Shown here: positions 1-12,100 of the stretch, piece by piece
Position numbering within the stretch: position 1 is the first letter of the stretch
Layout of the letters: the number at the start of each line of letters is the position of its first letter
DNA from: Aselliscus stoliczkanus
Taxonomy: Eukaryota; Chordata; Mammalia; Chiroptera; Hipposideridae
DNA: 64,000 nucleotides
Assembly (NCBI GenBank): GCA_033961575.1
Contig: CM066735.1
Coordinates: 37,901,501-37,965,500, forward strand
Direction of reading: 5' to 3'
Program-made: the position numbers and the translations under genes
The notes under the pieces: generated by a model
The model's database searches: none
What the model was told of the DNA's origin: nothing
The model's input: only the letters and a program-made list of their open reading frames with translations

Positions 1-150
1 TACTGGGCATACATTATCTCATGAAATCCTTATAAAATTTTTGTGTGAGGTGGGTACTCTATGAGAGACATTTTGTGGATGTGGAAATAGAGGCCCCAAG
101 TAATGAAGTACTCTGTCTGAAGTCATGTAAATGTCCTAGACGTAAAAAGC
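1..150 (-). mobile_element. MIR SINE fragment
   Basis: The sequence follows the antisense MIR pattern: tcatgaaatccttataa, gaggtgggtactct, then gtggaaatagaggcccc aag. It is strongly diverged. Confidence 0.5.
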
Positions 151-799
151 ATACATGAGATGCAAAGAGATCAAATACTATGATCAAATGCAAAAAGTGA
201 ATCAAATACAATGATCTGAATGATCCGCCTGCCCCCACCTTTCTGTTGATTCAGTAGACAGATGAAAGGTCCCAATTATAAAACTCATCCTCCGTGATTA
301 TTTTTCTTTTTTCTAAATTAGTAAAACTGACATGGGTGATCCAATCAGCACAGAGCCATGAGCTCAGTCTGGGACAGGTTCTTGGTTGTATAACTTAATG
401 AATTCTAGGTGATTCTTCTTGAATACAAAAATGTGGATGTGAAATCAGTAGACTTACTGGCTTTGTCTTATTATCGGACCATTTTCTGACAGGTGTTACC
501 CCAAAGATATCCCAGAAAATGCAAAGGGTATATGTACTTGGGGAAGGGCCAGGTAGGAATTACCTACTGGTGCACCATACTGCAAATCCATCAGTTATCA
601 CTCGAGTGGAGGCTCACTGTATGCATGTCTGCAGGAAATTCAAAAGTGAACGAAGATGTAGCATCAAAGGGCTTTTTTCAAAAAAAAATCCATATTTGCA
701 ATAATGAAACCTTCAATTGTGAGTTTATAATGAATCTAGTGTTCTGCATCACACAATGCCTATACTGCATTTGGTGTCTTTTGTCTACAGTGTCACTTA

Positions 800-960
800 A
801 CACTTCTATACAGCAGATAGTAGTAATACTTTAAATATGGGAATCCTGAGGCTCAGTGAGGTTATGAAATTTGCCCAAGGACACATAGCTAGTGGGCTAG
901 TGAGCAGTGGAATTGGAATTTGTACCCAACTCTGTCTGATACTAAAGCCTCCTTATATTG
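800..960 (-). mobile_element. MIR SINE
   Basis: It carries the antisense MIR core: cctgaggctcagtgaggtta, then gcccaaggacacatagctag and a ttggaatttgtacccaact segment. Confidence 0.75.
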
Positions 961-2104
961 TTTTACTTCATACATACCATCTCTCAAATACGGGATAGTG
1001 ACAAAAATGTGTAAATTTTAGCATGGTGATTTCTGATTCACCACCATGCCAGCATGTCTATTTAGTGTCTTTTTTCAATCTAACAATTTAACATTGATAG
1101 TATTTTTACTCAAGGGGATTATTGGCATAACACTCTGAACATTGCTATGAGGTTTGTTTTTTGTTTTTAATGCAAGCCAGTGCTTTCCAGACTTTCTTAT
1201 CTTAATAAAAACCGTCATACAGGTGCTAATGTAAATGGACATATTAGTGCATTTTCTGCCAAGCTATCCTCTCAAAAGTCATCCATCATTACAAAGGTCA
1301 CCAGATACCATGTGGTGCTAACATTGAGGTAATCATTTTAACAAAATATTTTAAAATGTGTGTCTAAGACAAGACAAAGCAGACTATATCCATGTAAAGG
1401 TAAAGGGCGTAAGAAAACCCAGCACCCCTCTGTGATCTTCGATTTAGCAGCTTTGCCAAAGCTGTCCCTGGCAGTCTGCACAGTAAGAGGAATGGATCCC
1501 AAGAGACTCCATTTTGGTAGGATTTAAGCATTGTGCTGTTTTTCATGCCCAACATGGAAGATACATCATGTATGTTTTATTTTTAGGATGCTGCTTTATT
1601 GCCACAAAGCTGTCATACTGAATTAAGGTAGCCTGGTTCCAGGAATTCTGTAGGTCAGGACTCTTTGAATGACCAGCTACAGGCACCCTACCAACTTCCA
1701 TGGAAAAATATCATCGATCCCAAGTTGCTCACCATTTCCAACTTCTGTTGCCTCTCGTTAGTGTAAAGTAGGAGAGATACACTGTGTGTTTCCCACTGTA
1801 TCTTCGAGTCTCTGTGAGCTGCACTGTAAGTTGTGGGTGACGGTACAGGTACCAGAGCGAGAGGGTGGGCAGCTGAGCATTTTGTGTTGTTTCAGACCCT
1901 CAGGTAAGGAGGACGGGGTTGTTTTGTAGGAGGTTATGAAAGTAACCCAGGTCAACTTGGAAACACACTGACTTCAAAATCCTGGACATCTTGGATGTAT
2001 GTGCAAACCTTTTTAAAATATGTATTTGGAAATGCAGGCATCATGTTTTATTTTTAAAAATCTGGATTGAGAGCACATTGTTTCTTTATCAGAAGAGCCC
2101 GAAG

Positions 2105-2190
2105 GGCATTTCTTTAGCAATCCACTTGATGCTTTCATTCGTCAGCGAATGAAAGTTTACCGAGCGTCTGCTCCAAGCAGAGCTCTGCTC
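2105..2190 (-). mobile_element. L2-like fragment
   Basis: The sequence cattcgtcagcgaatg aaagtttaccgagcgtctgctcc resembles the antisense 3' end of L2. It contains a perfect 10-bp inverted repeat described under findings. Confidence 0.35.
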
Positions 2191-2421
2191 CAGTATCCCC
2201 TTGTTTGCTCACTATGTACCTTCATAGACAAAGTGGGGGAACCCGGTAGCCTTCTCTGCTATGCCTCTGTAACTTGTCCCCTGATATCACACTTAGCTGG
2301 GATAGAAGGAACAATGAATCATTGAAACAGGGCTCACTATATAGAAGATGCATGGACCTCAGCTCCATGCACGGTATTCCCCTTTATAGTATCACATTAT
2401 CTTTCTTTCTTTTAAGAAATA

Positions 2422-2658
2422 CAGAGGGTCCCCTAAAAAATCTATACACATCTTAAGATAGGGAAACTGTATTAAAATTGTAATACTCAATATATACCGA
2501 TAACAAAAGATGAATACAAGTCATGTTTCACTTCTGCAATTACAGGAGGTGCTCAAAATGGTTCCAGTCAGTGTCCAGACACTTCTGATTATGGCGATCT
2601 ACTGCTTGAGCAATGTTGACAGAAGTGTCCGCTTGTATACATTTTTTGGCACCCCTGG
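2422..2658 (-). mobile_element. Deleted mariner element, copy 1 (237 bp)
   Basis: The element is flanked by TA dinucleotides, as for Tc1/mariner insertions. Its ends are inverted repeats of the type CAGAGGGTGCC...GGCACCC. On the minus strand the left part reads as the C-terminal end of a mariner-type transposase, with NQKCLDTDWNHFEHLL followed by a stop. The rest of the transposase gene is missing, so this is a non-autonomous, MITE-like derivative. It abuts an L2 fragment on its right. Confidence 0.75.
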
Positions 2659-2775
2659 TATTTATTAAGCACCTGCTATGTACCAGGGGCTACATCAGTG
2701 AACCAAACAGCCAAGAATCCCTGCCCCTGTGGACTTGACACTTGTGGGTCATGAGAGAGTTCAGTGGCCTGGAGG
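2659..2775 (-). mobile_element. L2 LINE fragment
   Basis: The antisense L2 3' pattern is visible: tatttattaagcacctgc, tatgtaccagg, gtgaaccaaacagccaagaa, tccctgcccctgtggac. Confidence 0.65.
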
Positions 2776-3044
2776 AAATCATATTGCCACTGATTTCAGG
2801 ATTCATGGCACCAGTCTGAACTCAAGGTCATGACCTTTCCAGTAGAATCCATTTCTGTCTCTGGCTCTAAGGACAACACAGGTGCGGAAGGACTAGCTAA
2901 TGGGTAAATATTGAAGTTCCAGTTGAATTCAGTTGTAATCGATAGCACTTGTCTTCCCTGTGTGAGGCACTGCTCTAAGCCTGTGAAAGAAACCACACAG
3001 TCTCCAATTCAAATAGCTTTGTAGTTAAGAACATGGACAGGAGT

Positions 3045-3415
3045 ATCATTTTGCCATCACAGAATCACAGACTGCATAGCTTAAACAACAGAAATGTATT
3101 TTCTCACAGTGCTGGAGGCTTGAAGTCCAAGATCAAGGTGTCAGTATGTTTGGTTTCTTTTGAGGCCTTTCTCCTTGGCTTACAGATGTCCACCTTGTCA
3201 CTATGCCCTCAGATGGCCTTTCCTCTGTGAGCTCTAATATCCCCCTCTTAGAAGGACACAGGTCAGATTGGATTAGGGCCCACCCTAATGGCTTCATTTT
3301 AACTTAATTACCTCTTTCAAGGCCCTGTCTCCAAATACAATCACATTCTGAGGTAGCCGGGGAATTAGAGCAACATGTGAATTTTGGGGTGGGACACAAT
3401 TCAACTTCTAACATC
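3045..3415 (-). mobile_element. MaLR-type LTR (MLT1-like)
   Basis: The sequence resembles the reverse complement of MaLR LTRs: aacaacagaaatgtattttctcacag, then aggcttgaagtccaagatc, later ggattagggcccaccctaatgg, and ending gaattttggggtgggacac. No internal region is present, so it is a solo LTR remnant. The exact subfamily is not determined. Confidence 0.7.
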
Positions 3416-3419
3416 TGGC

Positions 3420-3660
3420 AAGCTAGGCATCTTGAATTTGAATCCTGGTTCCTGACTTGATAGCTATGTGATTTGGGACAATTAACTTAATTTCTTTGTG
3501 CCTTATTTCTTCATCAATATAACTGGGATGATTATAATAAAAATAATGATGATGATAAGTGCTTACCTCTTAGAGTTGTGAGAATTAAGAGAGTTGATAT
3601 ATATAAAATATTTGTAACAGTGCCCAACACATAGTAACACTCAGTAAATGTTACCTTTTA
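3420..3660 (+). mobile_element. MIR SINE
   Basis: The sense MIR pattern runs gaatcctggttcctgac, gctatgtgatttgggacaa, ttcttcatcaatataactgg, gagttgtgagaattaag and cacatagtaacactcagtaa. Confidence 0.8.
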
Positions 3661-3794
3661 CTGTCATCTAATTTCTAAGCTGATTCAGCTCTTTGTGATG
3701 TGTTTCCTTAGATTTTCTTAGATTGATGTTTACTTGAACTAAGTAAACAGGCCCCTAAAATTGTCATTTAAAGAAAGTGCTTGGAGTTGATCAT

Positions 3795-3990
3795 GGATAA
3801 TAACAATATTTTATTTGTGGAGTGCGAAGCACTTTATATTAATTATCTCACTAAATTTTATAACAGTCCCATACATCAGATATTGTTGGGCAAATTCTTT
3901 GTGGGGAAAAAAGGCTTAGGGAACAACATATGTCCTCTAAAGTCCCACTGGTTGTGTGTAATTGGGCGGGATGTAGACATGGGTCAGAGG
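3795..3990 (-). mobile_element. MIR SINE, diverged
   Basis: The antisense MIR pattern can be followed from agcactttatattaat, tatctcactaaattttataa to cttaggg. The right end is vague. Confidence 0.45.
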
Positions 3991-4508
3991 GATGCCATAG
4001 CCTTTTGCCTCATCAGTGTGTGTACTGTCTCCCATTAGCCCGTCACATTTCCTGTTAGCTTCCAATGGTTGTGGCCTGGGGCTTCCTGGTTAATCATGCA
4101 TCCAGGCTGTAACCCACTTTCCCCACTGCCTTTCTGTCTGATTTCTGAATGCACCATGATGCCTTAACTGTTTGCTTTCCCATGACAGTGATTTGGGGTC
4201 AGGAGGGGAGAGGGAGTGGTATGTACATCACCCCTGTTTTCATCATGCCAATGTCTCAGAGAATTATGGAGACATGGAAATGGGCTGTTGAGCCCAAGGT
4301 GGGTAAGATAAGGGTGTGGAAACCTCTGTACATCCCCACCTTGGTTTCTCAACTTTCTCTCTAATACTTCTCAATGACTGCCTTTTGAGTAAAGGCAGTG
4401 AAATCACTGCTTACTAGAATGTCACATCAACCAAACTTTTATTCAGGGCCCATTGACCATTCCTTAGAACCTAAGGGCTATAGATGAAAATTGAGGGGCC
4501 CTGAACAA

Positions 4509-5135
4509 TTCATTCATTCATTCATTCATTCATTCATTCATCAGTCACTGTTTTTGAATGCTTGCTTTGGTTTAGACATTATTTCAGGAGTTGGAGATCT
4601 GAAGGTGATTAAGAGATAGTCCCCATTCTCACAGGGCTCTCAGCTTGGAGGGCAGCAGACAGCCAAGCAAACCCACCATGCCAGAAGGGTATGATAAGGA
4701 CCTCAGCAGATATATTTTTAGGAGGCCCTGCAGGCACAGAGAGGGAGAATTTAGCCCAGAATGTTTGTGTGTGGAGGTAGGTGGGGGGACTGTGAAAACT
4801 TCCAGGAGAGGTAAAGTCAGAACTGGTTCTTAAAAGTCACTGTGGGGAGAGGGAGAGATTGGGTGGGTGTAGAAAGGGTGGAAAAAATAGATGTGTAAAA
4901 AACTTGTGAAGGCAGAGTGTGCTCAGGAAACTGCAAAATGTTTCTGAGAAGAGATTAGGGTTGTGGGTGGGGTTGAAGTGAGATAAAGTGGTGGAGAATG
5001 GGTGGGTTTCACCGTCCTGTAAAGACACAGAGACTTTATCTTGCAGATAAAGAGGAATCATTGAAGGTTTGAAGAAGAGGAGGGATGCAATCAGCTCTGC
5101 ATTGTACAGAGGTCACTCTGGGCAGGATTTCCTGG
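4509..5135 (-). mobile_element. L2 LINE fragment with (CATT)n end
   Basis: It begins with the (CATT)n tract at 4509-4542 typical of the L2 3' terminus and continues with antisense L2 sequence: attctcacagggctctcagc, later aggagaggtaaagtcag, agaggaatcattgaagg and gtacagaggtcactctgg. It has no intact frame. Confidence 0.7.
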
Positions 5136-5781
5136 CTCCTTTATCTACGTTTATATAAACACTGAATTGCCCAGGACTGGGTCACCCTGATGTGACCAAG
5201 ACTGTGTTTGCAAAATGAGATTGTTTGTGGAGCCTGGCACAGTGACCTCTGAAGTCAAATTTGATTCCTGTTTTTTTTTTTTTCTTATGGAATATTGAGA
5301 CAGGAAGAGTCTGGGAGTTTCCATTTACATAGAAGAAGTCCAGGGCAGATCTAGAAAGCAGAAGTTCCTGTCTATTAGTCAAAGGTTCAGAACAAAAAAG
5401 GACACTTTTTAAATCAGAACTGATGATTTAGATTGTTTGAGTAGTTTGTGATGGAGGAAGTCACAAGATATTCCCCTTTCCTGCTTCTACAGCTTCTCAC
5501 TTAGCAACCTCTGGAGGCAATGTGGAAATTACTTGAATTCAATCTAACCTAGAGAAAACAAGTTATGAAGTGAAAAAGCAGATGTGTAACCATAGTTTTT
5601 GTTTGTTTCAACAAATAAATTCTAAATCACCCAGAAATCTATTTCTAGAAGTCCCTATATCCAGAGCTTGGCTGCCTGTCTAGAATGTATGCATATAAAA
5701 ATCTATGGAATTTTGCCTCTCTACCACCTCTCCCATTTTTTAAGTAATAGAATCTGAACACAGGTTTGGCTCTCTTTAATA

Positions 5782-5917
5782 CAGAGAGTGCCAGAAAAAA
5801 TGTACATACAATTCAAGAAAGGAAAAAAAACTGTATTAAAATTGTAATACTCAACATATACCAATAACAAAAGATGAACACAACTCATGTGTATACATTT
5901 TTTTGCCCCTTGCCCGG
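5782..5917 (-). mobile_element. Deleted mariner element, copy 2 (136 bp)
   Basis: This copy has the same left end (CAGAGAGTGCC) and the same right-end motif (gtatacattttttt) as the 237 bp copies, and is also bounded by TA. About 100 bp in the middle are lost, including the transposase tail. The junction is at a short repeat (catgt joined to gtatacat), consistent with deletion through microhomology. Confidence 0.7.
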
Positions 5918-6165
5918 TATTTGACAGTGCTGCATCCTCAGTATTTCACTGGATTGTTATCCAAATCCTGCCAGAGAGACTTGAATAGTACTACTCATGG
6001 CAGGGAATCAGTGCCTCAGTCAGGGTGGGTGGAAGAGCTGGCTTATGCCCTGTGGAGACCAGTGATGGAGTCAAGAATAGAATTAACATGATGACTTTTT
6101 TTTCTGCCCCCTACCCTCAGCTCCTTATCAGGAAAAGTTCTCCTTATTAACTGCAGCATTTTCAC

Positions 6166-6223
6166 CACCGTTTCTTCATTTCTTGGCTTTTACACACCGT
6201 TTCTTCATTTCTTGGCTTTTACA
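6166..6223. repeat. 29-bp tandem duplication
   Basis: Two identical adjacent 29-base units begin caccgtttcttcatttcttg, the first at 6166-6194 and the second at 6195-6223. Confidence 0.95.
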
Positions 6224-6402
6224 CTAAGAACTCAGTCCTCATTTTCGTCCTTCACTTGTTTCCTTCAAAACACTCATTAAACTGGCAAACATTTCACTTG
6301 ATCGTCGTGACATATGTGCACTTATTTGTTTCTGCTAAACTCTGAACTCTCTAAGGCCTGGGCTTTGCCCGTTTTCGGTATGCCTCACTCTGAATTCTTT
6401 TA

Positions 6403-6639
6403 CAGAGGGTGCCAAAAATATGTATACACATTTTAAGAATGGAAAACTGTATTGAAATTGTAATGCTCAATATATATCGATAACGAAAGATGAATGTAAG
6501 TCATGTTTGACTTCTGCAATTACAAGAGGTGCTCAAAGTGGTTACCATCAGCGTCCAGACACTTCTGATGACAGTGAACTAGTACTTGAGCAATGTTGAT
6601 CAAAGTGTCTGCTTGTGTACATTTTTGTGGCACCCCCAG
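6403..6639 (-). mobile_element. Deleted mariner element, copy 3 (237 bp)
   Basis: This copy is the same length as copy 1, with a TA on each side and ends CAGAGGGTGCC and GGCACCCCCAG. On the minus strand the frame HQKCLDADGNHFEHLL plus stop is open and agrees with copy 1. By eye the two full copies differ at roughly 15 percent of positions, which suggests an old but not mammal-wide family. Confidence 0.75.
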
Positions 6640-8334
6640 TATATCTGAAACACTGAAACCAATAGGTCCATTTGAGGACAATTGTAAATACTTTTATTTT
6701 TTGAATAAGTAAATTAGCAATATTTAAAACCCAGAGCAGAAGTAAAATTTCATCTAATCCTGCAAATTTCTTCTTCCCTCGAGGTTGTCACAGTATCTTG
6801 CATTCTTATTTTGCCCACCCTCCCGCTGCTGACTCACTTGTTCACATACAGCAATTCTATGCCTAGAGACCTTACCTCCTTTGTCACTTCAGCCTAATAC
6901 TTTTAATTGCCCAAACCCTAATAGGCACTGTAGAGCAATAGAGCATATAGCACTTAAGGGACTGGGACTATTAACAAGGAGACAGCACTACCCTATCATT
7001 GGAATTGCATCCACATAACAATTGCTGTCAGCAATTAGAGACCTGCAGCATTAAGGCTTTTCCTTCAGTGCATTGGACAGTTGCAGTGGAACTGGACAGA
7101 ATTTGTTCCCTGTAACAAAGATGAGCCTCACATTTTGACTGGCCTTTGTTCCCTTTAATGGGTTTTGTAGCATTGTTTTTAATGAAGGGGTATCAGCTGG
7201 ACTGTTGCTTTCCTTTTTGCCTTGTTGGCAAGGAGTCTTGGGACTCGGCCCATGTGATAGAAAGGAGTTTTGATATCCATGCTAAGGACAGTTTTACTTA
7301 TTTTTGTTCAGTGGCCAATGCAGACAGACATTCCCAACTCCTCCCAACATGCTGCATGTCTCCCCACAGTTGAACAAAAGCAGTCTGCCAGTGTTCAAAG
7401 TGAAGGGCAGTTCGTAAATCCAGGCAAAGGAGATTGTGTGTGGCATTCGTTCTCAGTGAATTTCCACATTTATCTTCTCATAAAGAATGCCTTTTTTTGT
7501 GCTTTTGAATAAAGAACAACTCGGTAGAACACGAAAATTCAGGGAAAATATTCAGATTTTGGAAAAAAAAAAAAGCTTTGTTGGCAAGTCTCATTTTTAA
7601 AGACAGCTATGTTACCTTTAATTCACTTGAACACCCATGTATCTTTTAAACCCTGCTTTCTCACCACTCTGACAGTTAGAATTTTATCTCTTCACTGTTT
7701 AGATTTCTCTAGAGAGTACATTACTGCATCATTTTGACAAACCTGAATGTGAAGAGATGAATGCTCCTCATCTCTGAAAAATTTCAGGGTAAGTTGCTCA
7801 AACCAGTTTCCTGTTTTTAGAGGCTATTTTTTTGTCATCCCTTCAGATCTATCACAGTTCAGTTCATTCTCTTCACAGCCACGTTTTATACAAAGTGGGA
7901 TTCTCCTCACAGTAGTTCTCACAGCTCTGAGGTCTAGAGACATATTATAACTGTGACGTGCAGGATAGGCAGCAAGGAGACCTGTGTGTCCACAGGCCCC
8001 ACAGCCACCCACCGCTCAGCTTGAGAACTGTTGCTCCCCTGCCTGCTTGCATTCTGGAAACCCACCTTTCTTGAGGGGCACCGATTTCCAGCAGGGCAGG
8101 ATGGGACATCTTTATGTGGTAGTCAGCACTCAAAGTATTTTGCTGAGGGACATGAGTGGGTGTGAAGGAAAGCACAGAATATTAATTGAAAGCCAATTAT
8201 TTTTATCGGTGGAAAGCTCCCTTTGGCAGTTGGAAAACAGCTCTTTATATAGTGGTATAGAAAATGTTTTATTCAAACAATGTGATGATCTGAAGTAGAG
8301 AAATGGTAAATGAAATGCGATAGCCTCATAGACT

Positions 8335-8705
8335 AGACTAGGGGGTGTGATATGCTAAAGTCTGCGGGTCAAAGATGGCCGACTGCCTGTTTTTGTGTAT
8401 GGCCCTTAAGGCTGCAAATGGTTTCTACAACTTTAAATGGTTGAAAAAAATCAAAAGAAGAATAATATTCCTATGACACTTGAAAATTATATGAAATGCG
8501 AATGTCAGTGTCAATAATACAGCTTCATTGGAGCACAGTTAAGGCCATTTGTTGATATATTGTCTTGGACTGCTTTTAGGCTACAAAAAGAGTTGAGCAC
8601 TTGCATAGTTGAAGAGTTGCAATGGAGACCATATGTCTCTCAAAACCTGAAACATTTACTACCTGCCATTAACCAAGTTTGCCAACTTCTGAGCTACATT
8701 ATTGT
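8335..8705 (+). mobile_element. Old hAT-like non-autonomous DNA transposon
   Basis: The sequence from gggtcaaagatggccgactg cctgtttttgtgtatggccc through ttcattggagcacagtta to aacctgaaacatttactacctg and aagtttgccaacttctg resembles a common mammalian non-autonomous hAT-type element that begins ggtcagcaaac. The subfamily is not certain. Confidence 0.5.
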
Positions 8706-8889
8706 ATTACAGTTAAAGTGATGTTATTTAAAAATATATAATTGTAAGAGAAATGTTTATGATATAACATTCAGTGAAATAATTATAACAAATTGATTTT
8801 GTATATATGAGATAATCCCAAATAGTTTATTTTCTTTGCATAATTTTTGCCTCTTATCCCTGGTGCTTATCCCTTAAGCTCCATGAAAG

Positions 8890-8960
8890 AAAAAAAGGCA
8901 TTAATTAATTCAGATCTAGAACAGTGCTTGGCACATAGTAGATGCTCATAAACAAGGGTC
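8890..8960 (+). mobile_element. MIR or L2 end fragment
   Basis: The segment agaacagtgcttggcacata gtagatgctcataaac is the common 3' end motif shared by MIR and L2. Confidence 0.5.
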
Positions 8961-9028
8961 AGTTGCAGACTGATGGATTATGTGATTATATACTATACAT
9001 GAAATAACAGTCATAGCAAAACCTTTCT

Positions 9029-9031
<3 letters not shown>

Positions 9032-9065
<34 letters not shown>
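9032..9065. repeat. (AT)n microsatellite
   Basis: A pure AT run of 17 units, itself self-complementary, lies between two MIR fragments. Confidence 0.95.
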
Positions 9066-9068
<3 letters not shown>

Positions 9069-9084
9069 GTACCAGGTTGAGAAC

Positions 9085-9260
9085 TGTAACTGTGTGATCC
9101 TAACAAAGTCCATTTGGAAGATACATTATCACCCTTGTTTTACAGAAGGTAAGAGCAAGGACAGGTTGCATTACTTGTCCAATGTTGCAAAACTAAGTAC
9201 TAATGTGACCAGAATTCAAAAGGTCTGTTGGATTCCATAGTATGAGCTCTCACCAAACTT
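9085..9260 (-). mobile_element. MIR SINE
   Basis: The antisense MIR pattern shows as attatcacccttgttttaca, ggttgcattacttgtcc, then ctaatgtgaccagaattcaa. Confidence 0.65.
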
Positions 9261-9872
9261 TACTCCTTACATTTCTTCAAATAATTTACATTTTCAGGTG
9301 AGAAAGAAAGGGATGGAAAAATACCAGAGATAAATAATCAAAGTAACAGAGCCAGTTGCTGAGATATAGATTATAGATGAATTTTGTTTTCTTAGCTATA
9401 CATTTTAATGTTTTTCCACATTTCTTAAAATTAATTGACTTTTAGATTGACTTTTAATTACTTTTAAAATAAGAAACAAATGTTTCCAAAGGAAAGGAAA
9501 AAAAACGCCCAGAAAGTTGTTACATGTTTTCAATTGTTTATGTGGATACCTGGCCTATCCCTGAGGGTGCTATGTGAATTGCTGAGGAAACTGCTGGCCT
9601 GTCTGTCTCCTGTATTGATTTGTGTTATTGAAATTCCCCATTAGGTTTCAACTCCCTTTAAATAGTTCGGAGCACTGAGAATGCAAAGTGGTATCTGTGT
9701 ATCATTTTGGTCCAATGACACTGACAGATAGAGCTTCATGGTGTTTCCCTTTAGAAGTCTGAAGTACCCGTGTCTTTGGGAGCTGTGTTGTGTCTTCTAC
9801 TCCTATTTGGTTACACTGGTGCATATGTGTTAACATCTCCCACTGCCTAATGGACTGCTTTTACCTGGGATG

Positions 9873-9897
9873 TATTATTATTATTATTATTATTATT
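9873..9897. repeat. (ATT)n microsatellite
   Basis: About eight ATT units in intron sequence. Confidence 0.9.
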
Positions 9898-11364
9898 TTT
9901 AAAATTTGCATAGTATTTAGAGAACATTCCTTTATGTCCCAGCAGCCCCAAACCATTTAATAAAGTAGAAGGAAATAAAAAGGAGAGAGGTATTGTTAAC
10001 AATGAAGTTCTTTAGTCGTGGTTTATGTTTTTTTTTTCCCCTCTCTGTTTTTCTCTTAATTGGATGTCAATGACTGTGGCATATTTTCCACAATCTAAAC
10101 GACTTTCCACATGCCCTGGCCAACATTGCAAGGCTAAAAGGAGAAAGATTTTTCTTTTGAACAAAACTGGAATGCAGGTGATTAGCATGATTAAGTGAAT
10201 GCTATTAAAATTACCAAGGTTCCCGTATCACCAAATTCAAGAATGGTTAGAGAAGATGACTGTTTCCTGTGTTCCAGACTAGAGATAAGAACTGCACAAG
10301 AAGGCAGGGCAAGCAAGGTGGTAAAATAAAAGTCTTTAAGAGGAAGAAAAACAGTTACATATTGAGAACCTCTCAGGTTACTTAAAAGGGCTTTTAAAAA
10401 TTCCTGTGATGTGTCTAGACATTCCAGTCATAGTTTCAGAGGCTTCCATTGTCCAGGCCTGTTAAGAAGGAGAAAAGTGGGCTTTTTCAAATCTTTGTGA
10501 CTCAGTTTTGTTTCCCCCCACCCCCACCCCCAAGAGCATCATTCTGAAAAGCTATTCATCATCTCTTGGTGACTTTATATGGCAGAAATGGGGGTTTGAG
10601 AGTGATGTTACTGGTGTTAAGCTTGAAGTGTCATTCAGTGTACCCCAAGATGGTCTTCCCTGTTTATGATGACTTCACTCAGGCTTGCTATTCTTCATGC
10701 ACTTTAACAATGAAATCCCTAAACTATCAAGAAGAGACAAAAAAAAACACCAAAAAACAAAACAAAAAAAATGAGTGACAGATTTTTTGAAAAATCCTCT
10801 ATACACGTGCAGTTGTAAAGCACTGTCATTTGCTTAAATATATTTTGCGAGGCTATATGCGAATAAATGAACTATTACTAAAAGGGCTGATGTTTCTATC
10901 AAAAAAGAAAAAGGAAACCTCTTGCTTCTTTTTTTCTTCTTTGGAGATTATAGTGACTGGTGTGAACCATACAATTTCACTTTTAAATGTGTGACTTCTA
11001 AAAATTCTTTTTATTCCTGACATCATAATGTGGCCTCAGAAAATCAGACAGTTGTTATTACAAATCGAGAGCAGCTCCACTCAGACACTGAATAGACAAT
11101 TATAAATGTCTGGGTTTTTTCCTTTTTTGTGGTGGCTGCTTTTAGATGTGGAATAAAACCACATTAACCAGAGGACGTTGCTATTGGTGGTTAGTGGCCA
11201 ATTCCTACCACATCTATAAAGTGTCTTGTTTAAAAAAGATTTTTTTCTTTCATTGTCTCACAATAACTTTCTGTTTTATAAGACTTCTATCAGGAAGTAT
11301 CACTGAAGTATAAAATACTAAAGCCTCAGAAGACAAAGGAACCATAAAATACCATCCAATCAAA

Positions 11365-11697
<333 letters not shown>

Positions 11698-11954
11698 TGA
11701 TCAAATCAAGAAAGTAGTTATCTAAGACTGACACTGAATTCTAGAAGTCTGACACTAAGGAATTTTCTTCATCTGGAATTTTTATGAAGCCAGAGTTTTA
11801 GTTCTATAATGCTATTATATTTGGCAAGTGTAGTATCACATTACAAAGTTATATCCCTTTGGGATATATTCAGAAATACCTTCGGCCCTTTTATTAATTT
11901 CTAAAGAAAATAATTATTTAATATTTCAATCTTGTGATAGTCATATTCACCATA

Positions 11955-12100
11955 GATACAATTTATTGAGATAACCCATGAGCAGCTTTTCAAGGTGGAT
12001 AGTCTTATCCCATTTGGGAGGTGAGCAAACTGAAATTTGGGAAGGTTAAGTAACTCACCCAGATTCTTACAATGACCGGAAGCTAGAGTTGGGCTTCCCT
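11955..12100 (-). mobile_element. MIR SINE
   Basis: The antisense MIR core is visible: cccatttgggaggtgagcaa, actgaaatttgggaaggtta, agtaactcacccagattc. Confidence 0.7.

Noticed and set aside
493..834. 113-codon open frame near the left end
   Set aside because: No domain, no splice context, overlaps a MIR copy and lies in intron; a chance frame.
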